Source: Erysipelotrichaceae bacterium
GTDB lineage: Bacteria; Bacillota_I; Bacilli_A; RFN20; CAG-826
DNA length: 50,303 nucleotides
Direction: 5' to 3'
Assembly (NCBI GenBank): GCA_015059185.1
Contig: SVAY01000011.1
Span: 1-50,303 of the forward strand
Below the pieces are notes generated by a model. That model had not been told where the DNA came from. It worked only from the letters and a program-made list of their open reading frames with translations, and searched no databases. Position numbers and translations under genes: made by a program. Positions 25,828 to 34,586 of the stretch are shown piece after piece. How positions within the stretch are numbered: position 1 is the first letter of the stretch; each line of letters opens with the position of its first letter.

Positions 25828-26136
25828 TTAAGCGTTGATCGCTTCAATGACTAAGCAAGTATAAGGTTGACGATGGCCGATGGTCTTGTGTTCGTTAGCT
25901 TTAGCTTTGTATTTGAACACTCTAATCTTTTTTGAAAGACCTTGTTTAACCACTTTGGCTTTGACTGAAGCACCTTCGAGATAAGGTGTACCAACTTTAG
26001 CTTTCTTATCACTAACTAAGAGAACTTTATCGAAGTTAATGACATCGTTTTCTTTGGCTTCTAGTTTTTCAACATAGATTTTTTCACCGACGCTGACACG
26101 GATTTGTTTTCCGCCAGTTTCAATAATTGCGTACAT
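25828..26136 (-). CDS. rplU: 50S ribosomal protein L21
   Basis: 102-residue rRNA-binding protein of the large subunit: [20 protein letters not shown] at the start, [20 protein letters not shown] in the middle and [21 protein letters not shown], the L21 signature, near the end. AAAGGAGG lies upstream of the ATG. Its leader resembles the L21 leader regulatory RNA. Confidence 0.97.
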   Translation of the reverse strand: MYAIIETGGKQIRVSVGEKIYVEKLEAKENDVINFDKVLLVSDKKAKVGTPYLEGASVKAKVVKQGLSKKIRVFKYKAKANEHKTIGHRQPYTCLVIEAINA

Positions 26137-26245
26137 AATGTCCCTCCTTTTTCTTTTTGTTTCACTAAGGACTCGCTATTAAGGTAAACCTTAATGGTTT
26201 TTAAGACCTTCTCTAGGCGGTTGTAGCTAGTGAGGCGACAACGCT
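26137..26245 (-). ncRNA. rplU leader, candidate L21 autoregulatory RNA
   Basis: An untranslated leader of about 105 nt between the rplU promoter and start, with an inverted repeat AACCATTAAGG/CCTTAAT-like stem (about 26175-26205) and a second around 26215-26240 (TAGCTAC, GTTGTCGCC). Bacillota commonly have an L21 leader element here that allows ribosomal protein feedback. The call rests on position and structure; I cannot verify the fold. Confidence 0.5.
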
Positions 26246-26248
26246 AGT

Positions 26249-26278
26249 AATATACCATAAATAACATTTATAAGACAA
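26249..26278 (-). promoter_or_regulatory. rplU promoter
   Basis: TTGTCT (26273-26278), an 18-nt spacer and TATATT (26249-26254), preceded by TGG as an extended -10. It lies directly after radC. Confidence 0.65.
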
Positions 26279-26281
26279 CAA

Positions 26282-26956
26282 TTAATTTAGTTTTTTCTTT
26301 AGAAAGTCAAATATCCCGGTGTATCCATCTTTTCCAATGACGTAATGCTCTAAGAAATGTAAACCAAGGTTTTTACTCTTCCTCACTAATCTTTCAGTCA
26401 CTCTAATGTCGTCATTACTTGGGAAACTGATATCGTTAGGATGGGTGTGAATAAGATAAAAGCCATAACCATTATTTTGATAGATTTCTTTAAATATTTC
26501 TCTATGAGAAAAATGGACACTTGAATCAGTACCTCTTCCAATAACGATTTCTTTAATAATCTCTTGTTTACGATCAAGAACAACAAGGACTAAAAGTTCA
26601 TGTTTATCTACCAATATTCTTTTCTCGTATTTTGCAAGAACACTTTCAATAGTTGTTTCTTTATAAAAATGATTTAACTCTGCTCTTTGATAGATTGTCA
26701 CTAAACTTGTTAAAGATAAAGCTTTTGCAGTTTTAATCCCATTTATCTTTTTAAGCGATTGATATGAGGAAGACAGCAATCCATTAAGTCCACCAACATA
26801 AGATAAAACATCTTCTGCTAACTGCACTGCATTAGATGATCTTGTTCCGCTGCCTAAAATAATAGCGACTAATTCCATATCACTAAGCGCATCAAAACCA
26901 TATTTCAACGCTTTTTCTCTCGGTCTATAATCTAAAGGTAAATCTTTGATTTTCAT
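26282..26956 (-). CDS. radC: RadC family JAB/MPN domain protein
   Basis: 224 residues. An N-terminal helix-hairpin-helix region (DMELVAIILGSGTRSSNAVQ, then INGIKTAKALSL) precedes a JAMM-type domain with HTHPNDISFPSNDD (about 165-178), the metal motif H-x-H-P...S...D. The biological role of RadC proteins is unsettled, despite the name. It is preceded by two small ORFs rather than by maf/comC as in Bacillus. No clear ribosome-binding site. Confidence 0.92.
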   Translation of the reverse strand: MKIKDLPLDYRPREKALKYGFDALSDMELVAIILGSGTRSSNAVQLAEDVLSYVGGLNGLLSSSYQSLKKINGIKTAKALSLTSLVTIYQRAELNHFYKETTIESVLAKYEKRILVDKHELLVLVVLDRKQEIIKEIVIGRGTDSSVHFSHREIFKEIYQNNGYGFYLIHTHPNDISFPSNDDIRVTERLVRKSKNLGLHFLEHYVIGKDGYTGIFDFLKKKLN

Positions 26957-26966
26957 AATGATTAAG

Positions 26967-27105
26967 TCACTCTTTTCTTGATTTATCTAGTTTCTTTTGT
27001 TTTAATAATTTCGATGATGCGTGGGCACTTCGGTGTTGACTAGCTGAACGACCACTTTGATGGTAACGTAGCTTTGCATCATTTTTTTGTGGATTTTTTA
27101 TTCAT
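26967..27105 (-). pseudogene. Small basic ORF interrupted by a +1 frame change at an A7 run
   Basis: ATG at 27105 has a strong GGGGGTGAT site, but its frame stops after eight codons (MNKKSTKK) just past seven A residues (27088-27082). Skipping one base there opens a 45-residue, strongly basic protein: DAKLRYHQSGRSASQHRS, then AHASSKLLKQKKLDKSRKE, ending at 26967. The composition (Lys, Arg, His, Ser, no membrane segment) suggests nucleic-acid binding. Options are a homopolymer sequencing error, a real mutation or frameshift expression. It follows the bacteriocin-like gene by 35 nt, so the two may share an mRNA. Confidence 0.45.
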
Positions 27106-27140
27106 ATATCACCCCCAAACTTTAGAGATGGTCAGAAGCA

Positions 27141-27320
27141 TTAATTCCAAGAGAATTTCCAACCACCTAAACTTGCAGTGCCCTTTTTAGAAAGGAAAAG
27201 CTTATAGACGACAACCGCTACAACCGCCACTGCAACAACCGCGAGCACTGCACTGAGAGTGATTGCTTCTCCCACAGTGATCTCGCTTAATTCTTGTTCA
27301 CTTAAAGTCACAAAGTTCAT
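27141..27320 (-). CDS. Bacteriocin-like small peptide (59 aa)
   Basis: ATG at 27320 with AGGAGG at 6-nt spacing. The N-terminal part MNFVTLSEQELSEITVGE looks like a class II bacteriocin leader (LSxxEL.xI.xG pattern) but has VG/GE instead of the usual double glycine. It is followed by a long Ala/Val hydrophobic segment (about 21-43), a basic FLSKKG and a Gly/Trp end (LGGWKFSWN). This could be a secreted or membrane-active peptide precursor. The upstream 50-bp element also precedes the toxin-like peptide at 179-256. No transporter or immunity gene is nearby. Codon composition is richer in G and C than the intergenic DNA around it, as for a real gene. Confidence 0.65.
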   Translation of the reverse strand: MNFVTLSEQELSEITVGEAITLSAVLAVVAVAVVAVVVYKLFLSKKGTASLGGWKFSWN

Positions 27321-27329
27321 AAAAAACCT

Positions 27330-27379
27330 CCTATATATTCTTGTTAAGACGGAGAAAAAATGAAAAATGTTGAAAAAAT
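27330..27379 (-). promoter_or_regulatory. ECF-like promoter element, copy 2
   Basis: Ungapped match (42 of 50) to 358-407. On the minus strand: TCAAC plus a T tract, 18 nt between AAC and GTCTTAA, then AAGAATATATAGG. A start about 7 nt after GTC would give a short leader that includes AGGAGG and the ATG of the bacteriocin-like gene. Confidence 0.55.
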
Positions 27380-27411
27380 TTTCATTAGAAAAAAGTTATT
27401 TATAAATAAAT

Positions 27412-27437
27412 AAAAAAGCCCCTAAATAATTAGAGGC
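27412..27437 (-). terminator. Terminator after valS
   Basis: Stem GCCTCTAA/TTAGGGGC (27437-27430 with 27425-27418) with a short loop and a T run on the minus strand. It isolates valS from the peptide locus. Confidence 0.85.
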
Positions 27438-27454
27438 ATAAATACGATAATCAA

Positions 27455-30043
27455 TTACTTAAGTTTTTCTAACTTTTCTTTTAAAGAAGCGAGATTAGCG
27501 AGGTGAGTTTCTAATTTGCTCTTTTCGTTATCCACTTTTTCTTTTGGTGCTTTAGCGAGGAAGTTAGGATTATTAAGCATATTGTTACATCTCTTAATTT
27601 CATTTTCTTCCACTTCAATCTCGTGTTTGATCGTTGCAATTAACTCATCTTTATTTTGGTTAGATTCAATTAATACATCTCCATCATCATAGACAAGGAG
27701 TTCACCGCTTGTAGAGATAAGAGGTGCATTACTAAATTCGACATTAGAGAAAGAGAAACGATTGAGATATAAAGCGAAACTAGAAAAGACATTTATCTTC
27801 AAGTTGGCTTTGATATTTAATTGTGCATTAGGTGCTAATTTGTTCTCAATCTTATAGTTTCTAATATCACGGATGATACTGAATAAGAGTTCCACTTCTT
27901 TATCATGTTCAGTATTAATCTCTTTCTTAGAAACTTTTGGATAAGATTCAAGCATAATACTTTCTAAATGTTCTGGAAGAGCTTGATATAATTCTTCACC
28001 AATAAATGGAGTGTAAGGATAAATGAGTAAAATGATATCTTTAAGCGCTTTATATAAAGTTTGATATGTTGCTTCTTTCGCCTTAAGATCTTCACCATTT
28101 AATGTAACTTTACTCATTTCTAAGTATTGGGAGCAGAAATCATCATAAACAAAGTTATATAAATGACTACTTGCTGCATTAAAGTCATATTTATCCATGT
28201 TCTTAGTGACGTTAGTAATGGTCTTATTAAGCCTATTAATTAACCATTGATCAATTGGAGAAAGATTCTCTAACTTACCTGGTTTAAAATCATTAGGTAA
28301 GACACTTAAAACATAACGTGCACTATTCCAAATCTTATTTAAATAGTTGCTGCTCGCTTGAACTTTCTCTTCAATATAACGAGTATCTTGACCAGGTGTC
28401 GTGTTAGAGGTCATAAAGTATCTAAGAGCGTCAGCACCATATTTTTCAATAACATCCATTGGGTCAACACCGTTACCTAAAGACTTTGACATTTTTCTTC
28501 CTTTTTCATCACGGATAAGCCCATGAATGACACAGTGTTTAAATGGAATCTTGTGAGTCATTTCTAAAGATTGGAAGATCATTCTTGAGACCCAGAAGAA
28601 GATAATGTCATAACCAGTCACTAAACAACTTGTTGGGAAATATCTATCTAAGTCAGGAGTCTTGTTAGGCCAGCCCATAGTAGAGAATGGCCATAAGGCA
28701 CTAGAGAACCAAGTATCAAGTACATCACTATCTTGTTCATAATTCTCAATATCGGCTGGAGGTTCCATAGAGACCACCACTTCACCAGTTACTTTATGAT
28801 AATAAGCAGGAATTCTATGACCCCACCAAAGTTGACGAGAGATACACCAGTCTTCAACATTTTCCATCCAAGAGGTGAATACCTTTTCAAATCTAGCAGG
28901 AACAAACTCTACTTTATCTTTTCCTTTTTGATTCTTAAGAGCTTGATTAGCAAGTGGGCGCATCTTCACAAACCATTGTTTCGATAACATTGGTTCAACT
29001 ACTGCATTAGTTCTTTCACTATGACCAACTGGGTGAACAATTTTCTCAATTTTAATGAAGTTACCCGCATTTTTGATATCTTCCACTAAGACTTTACGGC
29101 ATTCAAATCTATCTAGACCTTGATATTTACCGCACTTCTCATTCATTGTCGCATCTTTATTAAAGATGATTGGTTTATTAAAGCCATATTTTTCACCGAT
29201 AATAAAGTCATTTGGGTCATGAGCAGGAGTACATTTCATCGCGCCTGTTCCAAATTCAATATCGACATATTCATCTGCAATAATTGGAAGCTCATCTCCA
29301 TTAGCAGGGTTAATAACATGTTGACCAATATATTTTTTATAACGATCATCATTTGGGTTAACAACAACACAGACATCACCAAACATCGTTTCTGGTCTAG
29401 TAGTTGCCACTGTTAAATAATCATCACTTCCAACGATTGGATATTTAAAGTAGAACATTTCTCCTGGATCATCTTGGTGAATAACTTCAATATTACTTAA
29501 CGCTGTTTGTTGAACTGGATCCCAGTTAATAATTCTTTCACCTTGATAAATAAGGCCTTTCTTATATAAATCAACAAAAACAGTTCTTACTGCAAAGTTA
29601 AGTCCTTCATCTAATGTGAATCTTTCGCGTGAATAGTCTAAAGATACACCCATTACTTTCCATTGTTTATGGATGTTAGCGGCATATTCATCCTTCCATC
29701 CCCACGCTGCTTTAAGAAAATCTTCTCTAGAGATTTTAGTAACATCCACTCCATTGTTATAGAGTTTTTGCATAACTTTTGCTTGGGTTGCGATACCTGC
29801 GTGATCCATACCTGGAAGCCATAAAGTATCAAATCCTTGCATCTTCTTATATCTAATAATGATGTCTTGGATAGTGACATCCCATGTATGTCCTAAATGT
29901 AATTTACCTGTAACGTTTGGTGGAGGAATAACAATACTAAATGGGTCTTTTGATTTATCTCCGGCTTTAAAATATCCACCTTTAAGCCAGAATTCATATT
30001 TCCCTTCTTCCACTTTCTTATGGTCATAACGTTTTTCGAGCAT
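27455..30043 (-). CDS. valS: Valyl-tRNA synthetase
   Basis: Class I synthetase charging tRNA-Val, with editing of Thr. 862 residues. HIGH-equivalent PPPNVTGKLHLGHTWD near residue 40, CP1 editing domain (TVATTRPETMFGD, about 215-330), KMSKS motif GRKMSKSLGNGVDP (about 520) and a C-terminal coiled coil (about 795-862). TAGGAGGA precedes the ATG. It is controlled by a T-box leader and flanked by terminators, so it forms a single-gene unit. Confidence 0.98.
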   Translation of the reverse strand: MLEKRYDHKKVEEGKYEFWLKGGYFKAGDKSKDPFSIVIPPPNVTGKLHLGHTWDVTIQDIIIRYKKMQGFDTLWLPGMDHAGIATQAKVMQKLYNNGVDVTKISREDFLKAAWGWKDEYAANIHKQWKVMGVSLDYSRERFTLDEGLNFAVRTVFVDLYKKGLIYQGERIINWDPVQQTALSNIEVIHQDDPGEMFYFKYPIVGSDDYLTVATTRPETMFGDVCVVVNPNDDRYKKYIGQHVINPANGDELPIIADEYVDIEFGTGAMKCTPAHDPNDFIIGEKYGFNKPIIFNKDATMNEKCGKYQGLDRFECRKVLVEDIKNAGNFIKIEKIVHPVGHSERTNAVVEPMLSKQWFVKMRPLANQALKNQKGKDKVEFVPARFEKVFTSWMENVEDWCISRQLWWGHRIPAYYHKVTGEVVVSMEPPADIENYEQDSDVLDTWFSSALWPFSTMGWPNKTPDLDRYFPTSCLVTGYDIIFFWVSRMIFQSLEMTHKIPFKHCVIHGLIRDEKGRKMSKSLGNGVDPMDVIEKYGADALRYFMTSNTTPGQDTRYIEEKVQASSNYLNKIWNSARYVLSVLPNDFKPGKLENLSPIDQWLINRLNKTITNVTKNMDKYDFNAASSHLYNFVYDDFCSQYLEMSKVTLNGEDLKAKEATYQTLYKALKDIILLIYPYTPFIGEELYQALPEHLESIMLESYPKVSKKEINTEHDKEVELLFSIIRDIRNYKIENKLAPNAQLNIKANLKINVFSSFALYLNRFSFSNVEFSNAPLISTSGELLVYDDGDVLIESNQNKDELIATIKHEIEVEENEIKRCNNMLNNPNFLAKAPKEKVDNEKSKLETHLANLASLKEKLEKLK

Positions 30044-30054
30044 ATCTCTTCCTC

Positions 30055-30245
30055 CTAAAATAAAAAGCGCCCTTATCTAAGGACGCTTATTTAGCGCGGT
30101 ACCACCTTAGTTCTAGATATATTTATCTAGCACTTCGTTTGTTGTCTCCTCCAAAGCGACCCTTCACTAGTTATCTCGTTAGGCTCCCACCATCCCTAAC
30201 TCTCTATAGAGAATCTCTAGTTACTTCCTCTTCTTCAACGGAATT
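30055..30245 (-). ncRNA. T-box riboswitch of valS
   Basis: Minus-strand leader with the T-box sequence AAGGTGGTACCGCG, stem I elements (GAAGTAACTAG, AGGGATGGTGGGAGCC, later CTAGTGAAGGG) and a terminator AAGCGTCCTT/AAGGGCGCTT plus T run (about 30060-30085). Uncharged tRNA-Val would favour the antiterminator and valS expression. A GUC triplet follows the CTAGTGAAGG segment and could be the Val specifier, but I have not verified the fold. Confidence 0.93.
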
Positions 30246-30251
30246 ATCTCT

Positions 30252-30279
30252 ATTATATTAGATTAAATATAAATGTGAA
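30252..30279 (-). promoter_or_regulatory. Promoter of the T-box-valS transcript
   Basis: TTCACA (30274-30279), a 16-nt spacer and TATAAT (30252-30257). Confidence 0.65.
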
Positions 30280-30287
30280 GAAAATTA

Positions 30288-30863
30288 TTAAATATGACTT
30301 TCGATATATCCTCTGACCGGTCCATAAGTTTGAGGCTTAAGGATGGAGGTATAGAATTTATCAAAATAGAGATTAACTTCTTTAAGATGCTTTTCTAATT
30401 TAGCTTTCTCACTTTGATTCACTTTATCAACTTTCGTGATCACTGCAAAGCAAGGAATACCTTTTTCATTAACATAGTTAATGAGATTAACATCATCTTC
30501 ACTTAATTCTCTTCTAGAATCTAATAAGAACACGACAAGTTTAAGATTAGGGTTATCCACTAGATAATCTTCCATGGTTTGCATGAATAATTTATCGAGA
30601 TCAATCCCACCTTTTGCGTATCCATAGCCTGGTGCATCTACTAAATAGAATCTAGAATCAATCTCGTAATAATTAAGTAAACGAGTATGGCCAGGTTTAG
30701 AAGAAGTGAAAGCTAATTTCTTTTTGTTGCATAAAGCATTGATAAAAGAAGACTTACCAACATTACTTCTTCCGCAAAGTAAAACCTCTGGAAGGTTCTT
30801 TCCAGGGGCTTCGCTTTTTTTAGAAGCGGATTTTATGAATGTCACTTCAGTAAAATTAATCAT
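30288..30863 (-). CDS. engB: Ribosome biogenesis GTPase EngB (YsxC)
   Basis: Small essential GTPase for 50S assembly. 191 residues: G1 GRSNVGKSSFINALC, G3 VDAPGYGYAKGG, G4 TKVDK, and an N-terminal MINFTEVTFIKSAS typical for the family. The ATG lies 8 nt inside the end of lon (ATGATTAA), so translation is coupled. The tig-lon-engB order matches Bacillus. Confidence 0.96.
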   Translation of the reverse strand: MINFTEVTFIKSASKKSEAPGKNLPEVLLCGRSNVGKSSFINALCNKKKLAFTSSKPGHTRLLNYYEIDSRFYLVDAPGYGYAKGGIDLDKLFMQTMEDYLVDNPNLKLVVFLLDSRRELSEDDVNLINYVNEKGIPCFAVITKVDKVNQSEKAKLEKHLKEVNLYFDKFYTSILKPQTYGPVRGYIESHI

Positions 30864-33195
30864 TTTTATTTAATAAACAGACCTTAGTCGCATCATCCAC
30901 GGTTTCCATAAAGACGATTTTAAGAGTGTCTTTAACTTCACTAGGAAGTTCATCAACATCTTTCTTGTTATCTTTAGGAACAATGATAGTTTTAATACCA
31001 CTTCTAAGCGCAGCAAGAGATTTCTCTCTAAGGCCACCGATAGGAAGAGCATTACCTCTAAGAGTAACTTCACCAGTCATCGCGACATCTGGATCGACTG
31101 GAGTACCACTTAAGCAAGATATGATTGCACATGTCATCGCAACACCGGCACTTGGTCCGTCTTTAGGAACGGCGCCTTCAGGTACGTGAATGTGGATATC
31201 GTTATTGATAAATAATTCTGGATCGATATTATATTTCTCGGCATTAGCCTTGACGTAGTCAAGAGCGATACTTGCGCTCTCTTTCATCACATCACCAAGT
31301 TTACCGGTAAGGACCAAGCCTCCTTTGCCTTTAAAGTAGGTCACTTCAATAGGAAGGATATCTCCTCCGTATTCAGTATAAGCAAGTCCAGTCACGACAC
31401 CGATTTGTTTATTCTTTTCTTTCTTGCTATCTTCGAATATTTCTACTCCAAGATATTCTCTCACTTTACTAACATCAATTTCGATATTCTTAATGGAATC
31501 GTCTTTGACGATTGCTACTGCCACTTTACGGATACAAGAAGCAATCTTTCTTTCTAAATCACGGACGCCACTTTCTCTTGTATAATGACGAATGATATAA
31601 GTAATGGCATCATCAGTAAAATTAGTTTGTTCTGGCTTTAAACCGTTTAATGCTTTTTGTTTTTCAATTAAGTGTTTCTTTGCGATTTGAACTTTTTCAA
31701 GTTCAGTATAGCTAGAAAGTTGAATGAGCTCTAAACGATCTCTAAGTGGTCCAGGAATATTTTCTAAATAGTTCGCAGTACAAATGAATAAGACATCGCT
31801 TAAATCATATGGTTCTTCAACATAGTTATCGTTAAAAGCTGTATTTTGTTCAGGATCAAGTACTTCTAAAAGGGCACTTGCTGGGTCTCCTTTATAGCTA
31901 GAAGCGACTTTATCAATTTCGTCAAGCAAGAAGACAGGGTTAGTGACTCCCGCTTTTCTCATCCCTTGAATAATTCTTCCAGGCATAGAACCAACATAGG
32001 TCCTTCTATGACCACGGATTTCCGCTTCATCAGAGATACCACCTAAACTCGCTTTAAAGAATTTTCTTCCTAATGCGCGTGCAATGGACTTACCTAAAGA
32101 GGTTTTACCTGTTCCTGGCGGCCCAAAGAAACATAAGATTGGGCTCTTTAAGTTACCGGTTAATTTCTTAACGGCAAGATATTCGACAATTCTCTTCTTA
32201 GGAATCTCAAGACCATAATGATCTTCATCTAATATCTTTTCGACGTTACGTAAATCATCATTATCTTCAGTCTTTTGATACCAAGGAATATTCATTAAAA
32301 CATCAACGTAAGATTGGATGAGGGCAGCCTCGAGAGAACCATTAGGCATCATCTCGAATTTCTTCAACTCACTTTTAACCTTCTTTTTGATATTTTCTGG
32401 GTAAGGATATTTGTCGAGTTTTTCAATAATGTTATCTGGAGAAGAGTTGTCATCGACATTCTCACCAAGCTCTTTTTTAATCGCTTTGAGCTTTTCTCTA
32501 AGATAATATTCTTTCTGACTCTTTTCAGTGGACTCTCTTACAGATTCAGCGATGGTTGATTCAATTTGATTCTTGGTTTCTTCGCCTTTAATCATGATCA
32601 TCACTAAAGTAAAGAGTGATTCGACATCATCTTTTTCTAATAAATCTTGCTTTTGTTCAACCGGAGCGTCGACAAAGCTCGCTAAAGAATAGATGACATC
32701 AATTAAGTTAGGATTTTTAGAAATGCTATTGAGTAAACTCTTAGGCATGTTATTCATTAAAGCAGGCATGCTTTCGAGTTGAGAATTAATAGCTTCTAAA
32801 TAGGATTCACTTACTTTACTATCTTTGATAGTAGGGAGTGGTAACACAGTTCCTTGAGAAACGTAATAGCCGCCTTCTTCTTGATAGAAGACGTTAGTAA
32901 ATTCAACCCTATCAATAACTTCAACTCTCACTTTCACTGACTTTTCTCTTTCAGTGAAGGAGACGATACGTGCAAGAACACCAATAGAATATAAGTCATC
33001 ACTGGTTGGTGTTTCGACGTTACTTGATTTTTGGGTGGTTAAGAAGATTAATGAATCAGCTTCTTGTTTGGCAGCTTGAATTGCTTTCACAGAAAAGCTT
33101 CTTCCGGCTTCAATGACTTTTTGATTGCCTGGGAAGACTATTAATCCTCTGGTGATTAAAAGAGGTAGAGTTAATGTTTGTCTATTTTCGGACAT
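30856..33195 (-). CDS. lon: ATP-dependent protease Lon
   Basis: AAA+ serine protease that removes misfolded and regulatory proteins. 779 residues: N-terminal LON substrate domain (LPLLITRGLIVFPGNQ, about 1-200), a coiled coil, Walker A CFFGPPGTGKTSLGKSIA (about 355), Walker B PVFLLDEIDK, and the protease domain with the catalytic Ser in KDGPSAGVAMTCA and Lys in LPIGGLREKSLAALRSG. AAAAGGAG precedes the ATG. Co-transcribed after tig. Confidence 0.98.
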   Translation of the reverse strand: MSENRQTLTLPLLITRGLIVFPGNQKVIEAGRSFSVKAIQAAKQEADSLIFLTTQKSSNVETPTSDDLYSIGVLARIVSFTEREKSVKVRVEVIDRVEFTNVFYQEEGGYYVSQGTVLPLPTIKDSKVSESYLEAINSQLESMPALMNNMPKSLLNSISKNPNLIDVIYSLASFVDAPVEQKQDLLEKDDVESLFTLVMIMIKGEETKNQIESTIAESVRESTEKSQKEYYLREKLKAIKKELGENVDDNSSPDNIIEKLDKYPYPENIKKKVKSELKKFEMMPNGSLEAALIQSYVDVLMNIPWYQKTEDNDDLRNVEKILDEDHYGLEIPKKRIVEYLAVKKLTGNLKSPILCFFGPPGTGKTSLGKSIARALGRKFFKASLGGISDEAEIRGHRRTYVGSMPGRIIQGMRKAGVTNPVFLLDEIDKVASSYKGDPASALLEVLDPEQNTAFNDNYVEEPYDLSDVLFICTANYLENIPGPLRDRLELIQLSSYTELEKVQIAKKHLIEKQKALNGLKPEQTNFTDDAITYIIRHYTRESGVRDLERKIASCIRKVAVAIVKDDSIKNIEIDVSKVREYLGVEIFEDSKKEKNKQIGVVTGLAYTEYGGDILPIEVTYFKGKGGLVLTGKLGDVMKESASIALDYVKANAEKYNIDPELFINNDIHIHVPEGAVPKDGPSAGVAMTCAIISCLSGTPVDPDVAMTGEVTLRGNALPIGGLREKSLAALRSGIKTIIVPKDNKKDVDELPSEVKDTLKIVFMETVDDATKVCLLNKND

Positions 33196-33220
33196 ATTAT
33201 CTCCTTTTAATTATTTATAA

Positions 33221-34498
33221 TTAATCGTTATTGCTGAATAAGAAATTTTCGACTCTAGACATGACGATGTTGTTCTTAAATTCATCTTCTTGAGCCTTAA
33301 GAGCATTTTTCACATCTTCGATTTTCATTTTGTATTGTTCCGCTAATTTAGCGTACTCAAATTCGAGATCCTTATCGGTTAAAGAAGTTAACTCTTCTTT
33401 CTTACCAACTTCTTCTAAAACTAAGTAGTTAGTTAATTCTTTAGTAGCAGTTGTTCTTAATTGAGCTAAGAAGTCTTCTTCTTTTTGACCAAGGATTTGT
33501 AAATATTGTTCAAAGTTTAAGCCGGATTGAGCCATTCTATCCATGAAGTCTTTCTTTCTAGATTCAACTTGTTGATCAAGAACTTCTTCTGGGATATCAA
33601 TTTTGCTTCCTTTACCGATTTCTTCGAGTAATTTATTAAAGTATTCGCCTTTGAGCTTTCTTTCTTCTTCTTCGAGTTTTTGTTTCTTTAAGTGTTCTTT
33701 GAGTTGTTCAACGGTTTCAACGCCTTGAATGTTTTGTTCAATGACAAATTCGTTATTGAGTTCTGGTAATTTCTTTTCCTTCACTTCGTGAATATCGCAT
33801 TGGAAGACGGCTGGTTTGCCTTTTAATTCTTCTGTATATTGTTCTGGGAAGGTAACGTTAACATCAACGTGTTCACCGGCTTTATGACCAACGAGTTGAT
33901 CTTCAAAGCCTGGAATGAAGGATTTAGAACCTAAGACTAATTCATAGTTTTCAGCGCTTCCACCTTCAAATGGTTTGCCATCGACTAAACCAACGAAGTC
34001 CATAACGACGGTATCACCATCTTTAGCCTCGCCTTCTTTAACAACTAAAGTTGCATTTCTTTCTAACAATTGATTGGTAGCTTCTTCGAGTTGCTTGTCA
34101 GTAACTTTAGCTTCTTTCTTACCAATCTTTAGACCCTTATAGTTACCGAGTTCCACAGTTGGTTCAGTAACGATAGTGAATTTAACTTCTAATTCATCAT
34201 CGCTGATTTTGGTAACATCAACCTTTGGTTGAGCATATGGTCTAATCTTATCTTCACTAAGGATAGCACTATAGATGGTTGGGAGTAAGGCATCCACGGC
34301 ATCGCTTAAGACTTGTGCATGATTGACTCTTTCTTTCACTAAATTGGCTGGAGCTTTTCCTTTTCTAAAGCCCTTGATTTCGACTTTCGCGGCTAATTTA
34401 TTAAAAGCCTTGTCTTGTGCTTTCTTCCATTCTTCTTTGTCGACTGTGCATAAAACTTCGACATGGGAATGTTCAAGCTTATTAATTTTTCTTTCCAT
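33221..34498 (-). CDS. tig: Trigger factor
   Basis: Ribosome-bound chaperone and peptidyl-prolyl isomerase. 425 residues: N-terminal ribosome-binding domain with the signature KGFRKGKAPANLVKERV (about 40-57), the FKBP-like domain (DGDTVVMDFVGLVDGKPFEGG, about 160-180, and GFEDQLVGHKAGE) and a helical C-terminal arm. Rich in Glu and Lys. CGGAGGAA ribosome-binding site; good promoter at 34529-34557. Confidence 0.97.
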   Translation of the reverse strand: MERKINKLEHSHVEVLCTVDKEEWKKAQDKAFNKLAAKVEIKGFRKGKAPANLVKERVNHAQVLSDAVDALLPTIYSAILSEDKIRPYAQPKVDVTKISDDELEVKFTIVTEPTVELGNYKGLKIGKKEAKVTDKQLEEATNQLLERNATLVVKEGEAKDGDTVVMDFVGLVDGKPFEGGSAENYELVLGSKSFIPGFEDQLVGHKAGEHVDVNVTFPEQYTEELKGKPAVFQCDIHEVKEKKLPELNNEFVIEQNIQGVETVEQLKEHLKKQKLEEEERKLKGEYFNKLLEEIGKGSKIDIPEEVLDQQVESRKKDFMDRMAQSGLNFEQYLQILGQKEEDFLAQLRTTATKELTNYLVLEEVGKKEELTSLTDKDLEFEYAKLAEQYKMKIEDVKNALKAQEDEFKNNIVMSRVENFLFSNND

Positions 34499-34528
34499 TA
34501 TTTTTTCCTCCGAATAACAGCAAAAAGC

Positions 34529-34557
34529 ATTATAAATAAATTTATATACTCTTGCAA
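34529..34557 (-). promoter_or_regulatory. Promoter of tig-lon-engB
   Basis: TTGCAA (34552-34557), a 17-nt spacer and consensus TATAAT (34529-34534), with a leader of about 25 nt that contains the ribosome-binding site. Confidence 0.75.
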
Positions 34558-34586
34558 GTAAGATGCATAATTTATCTAAATTATTA

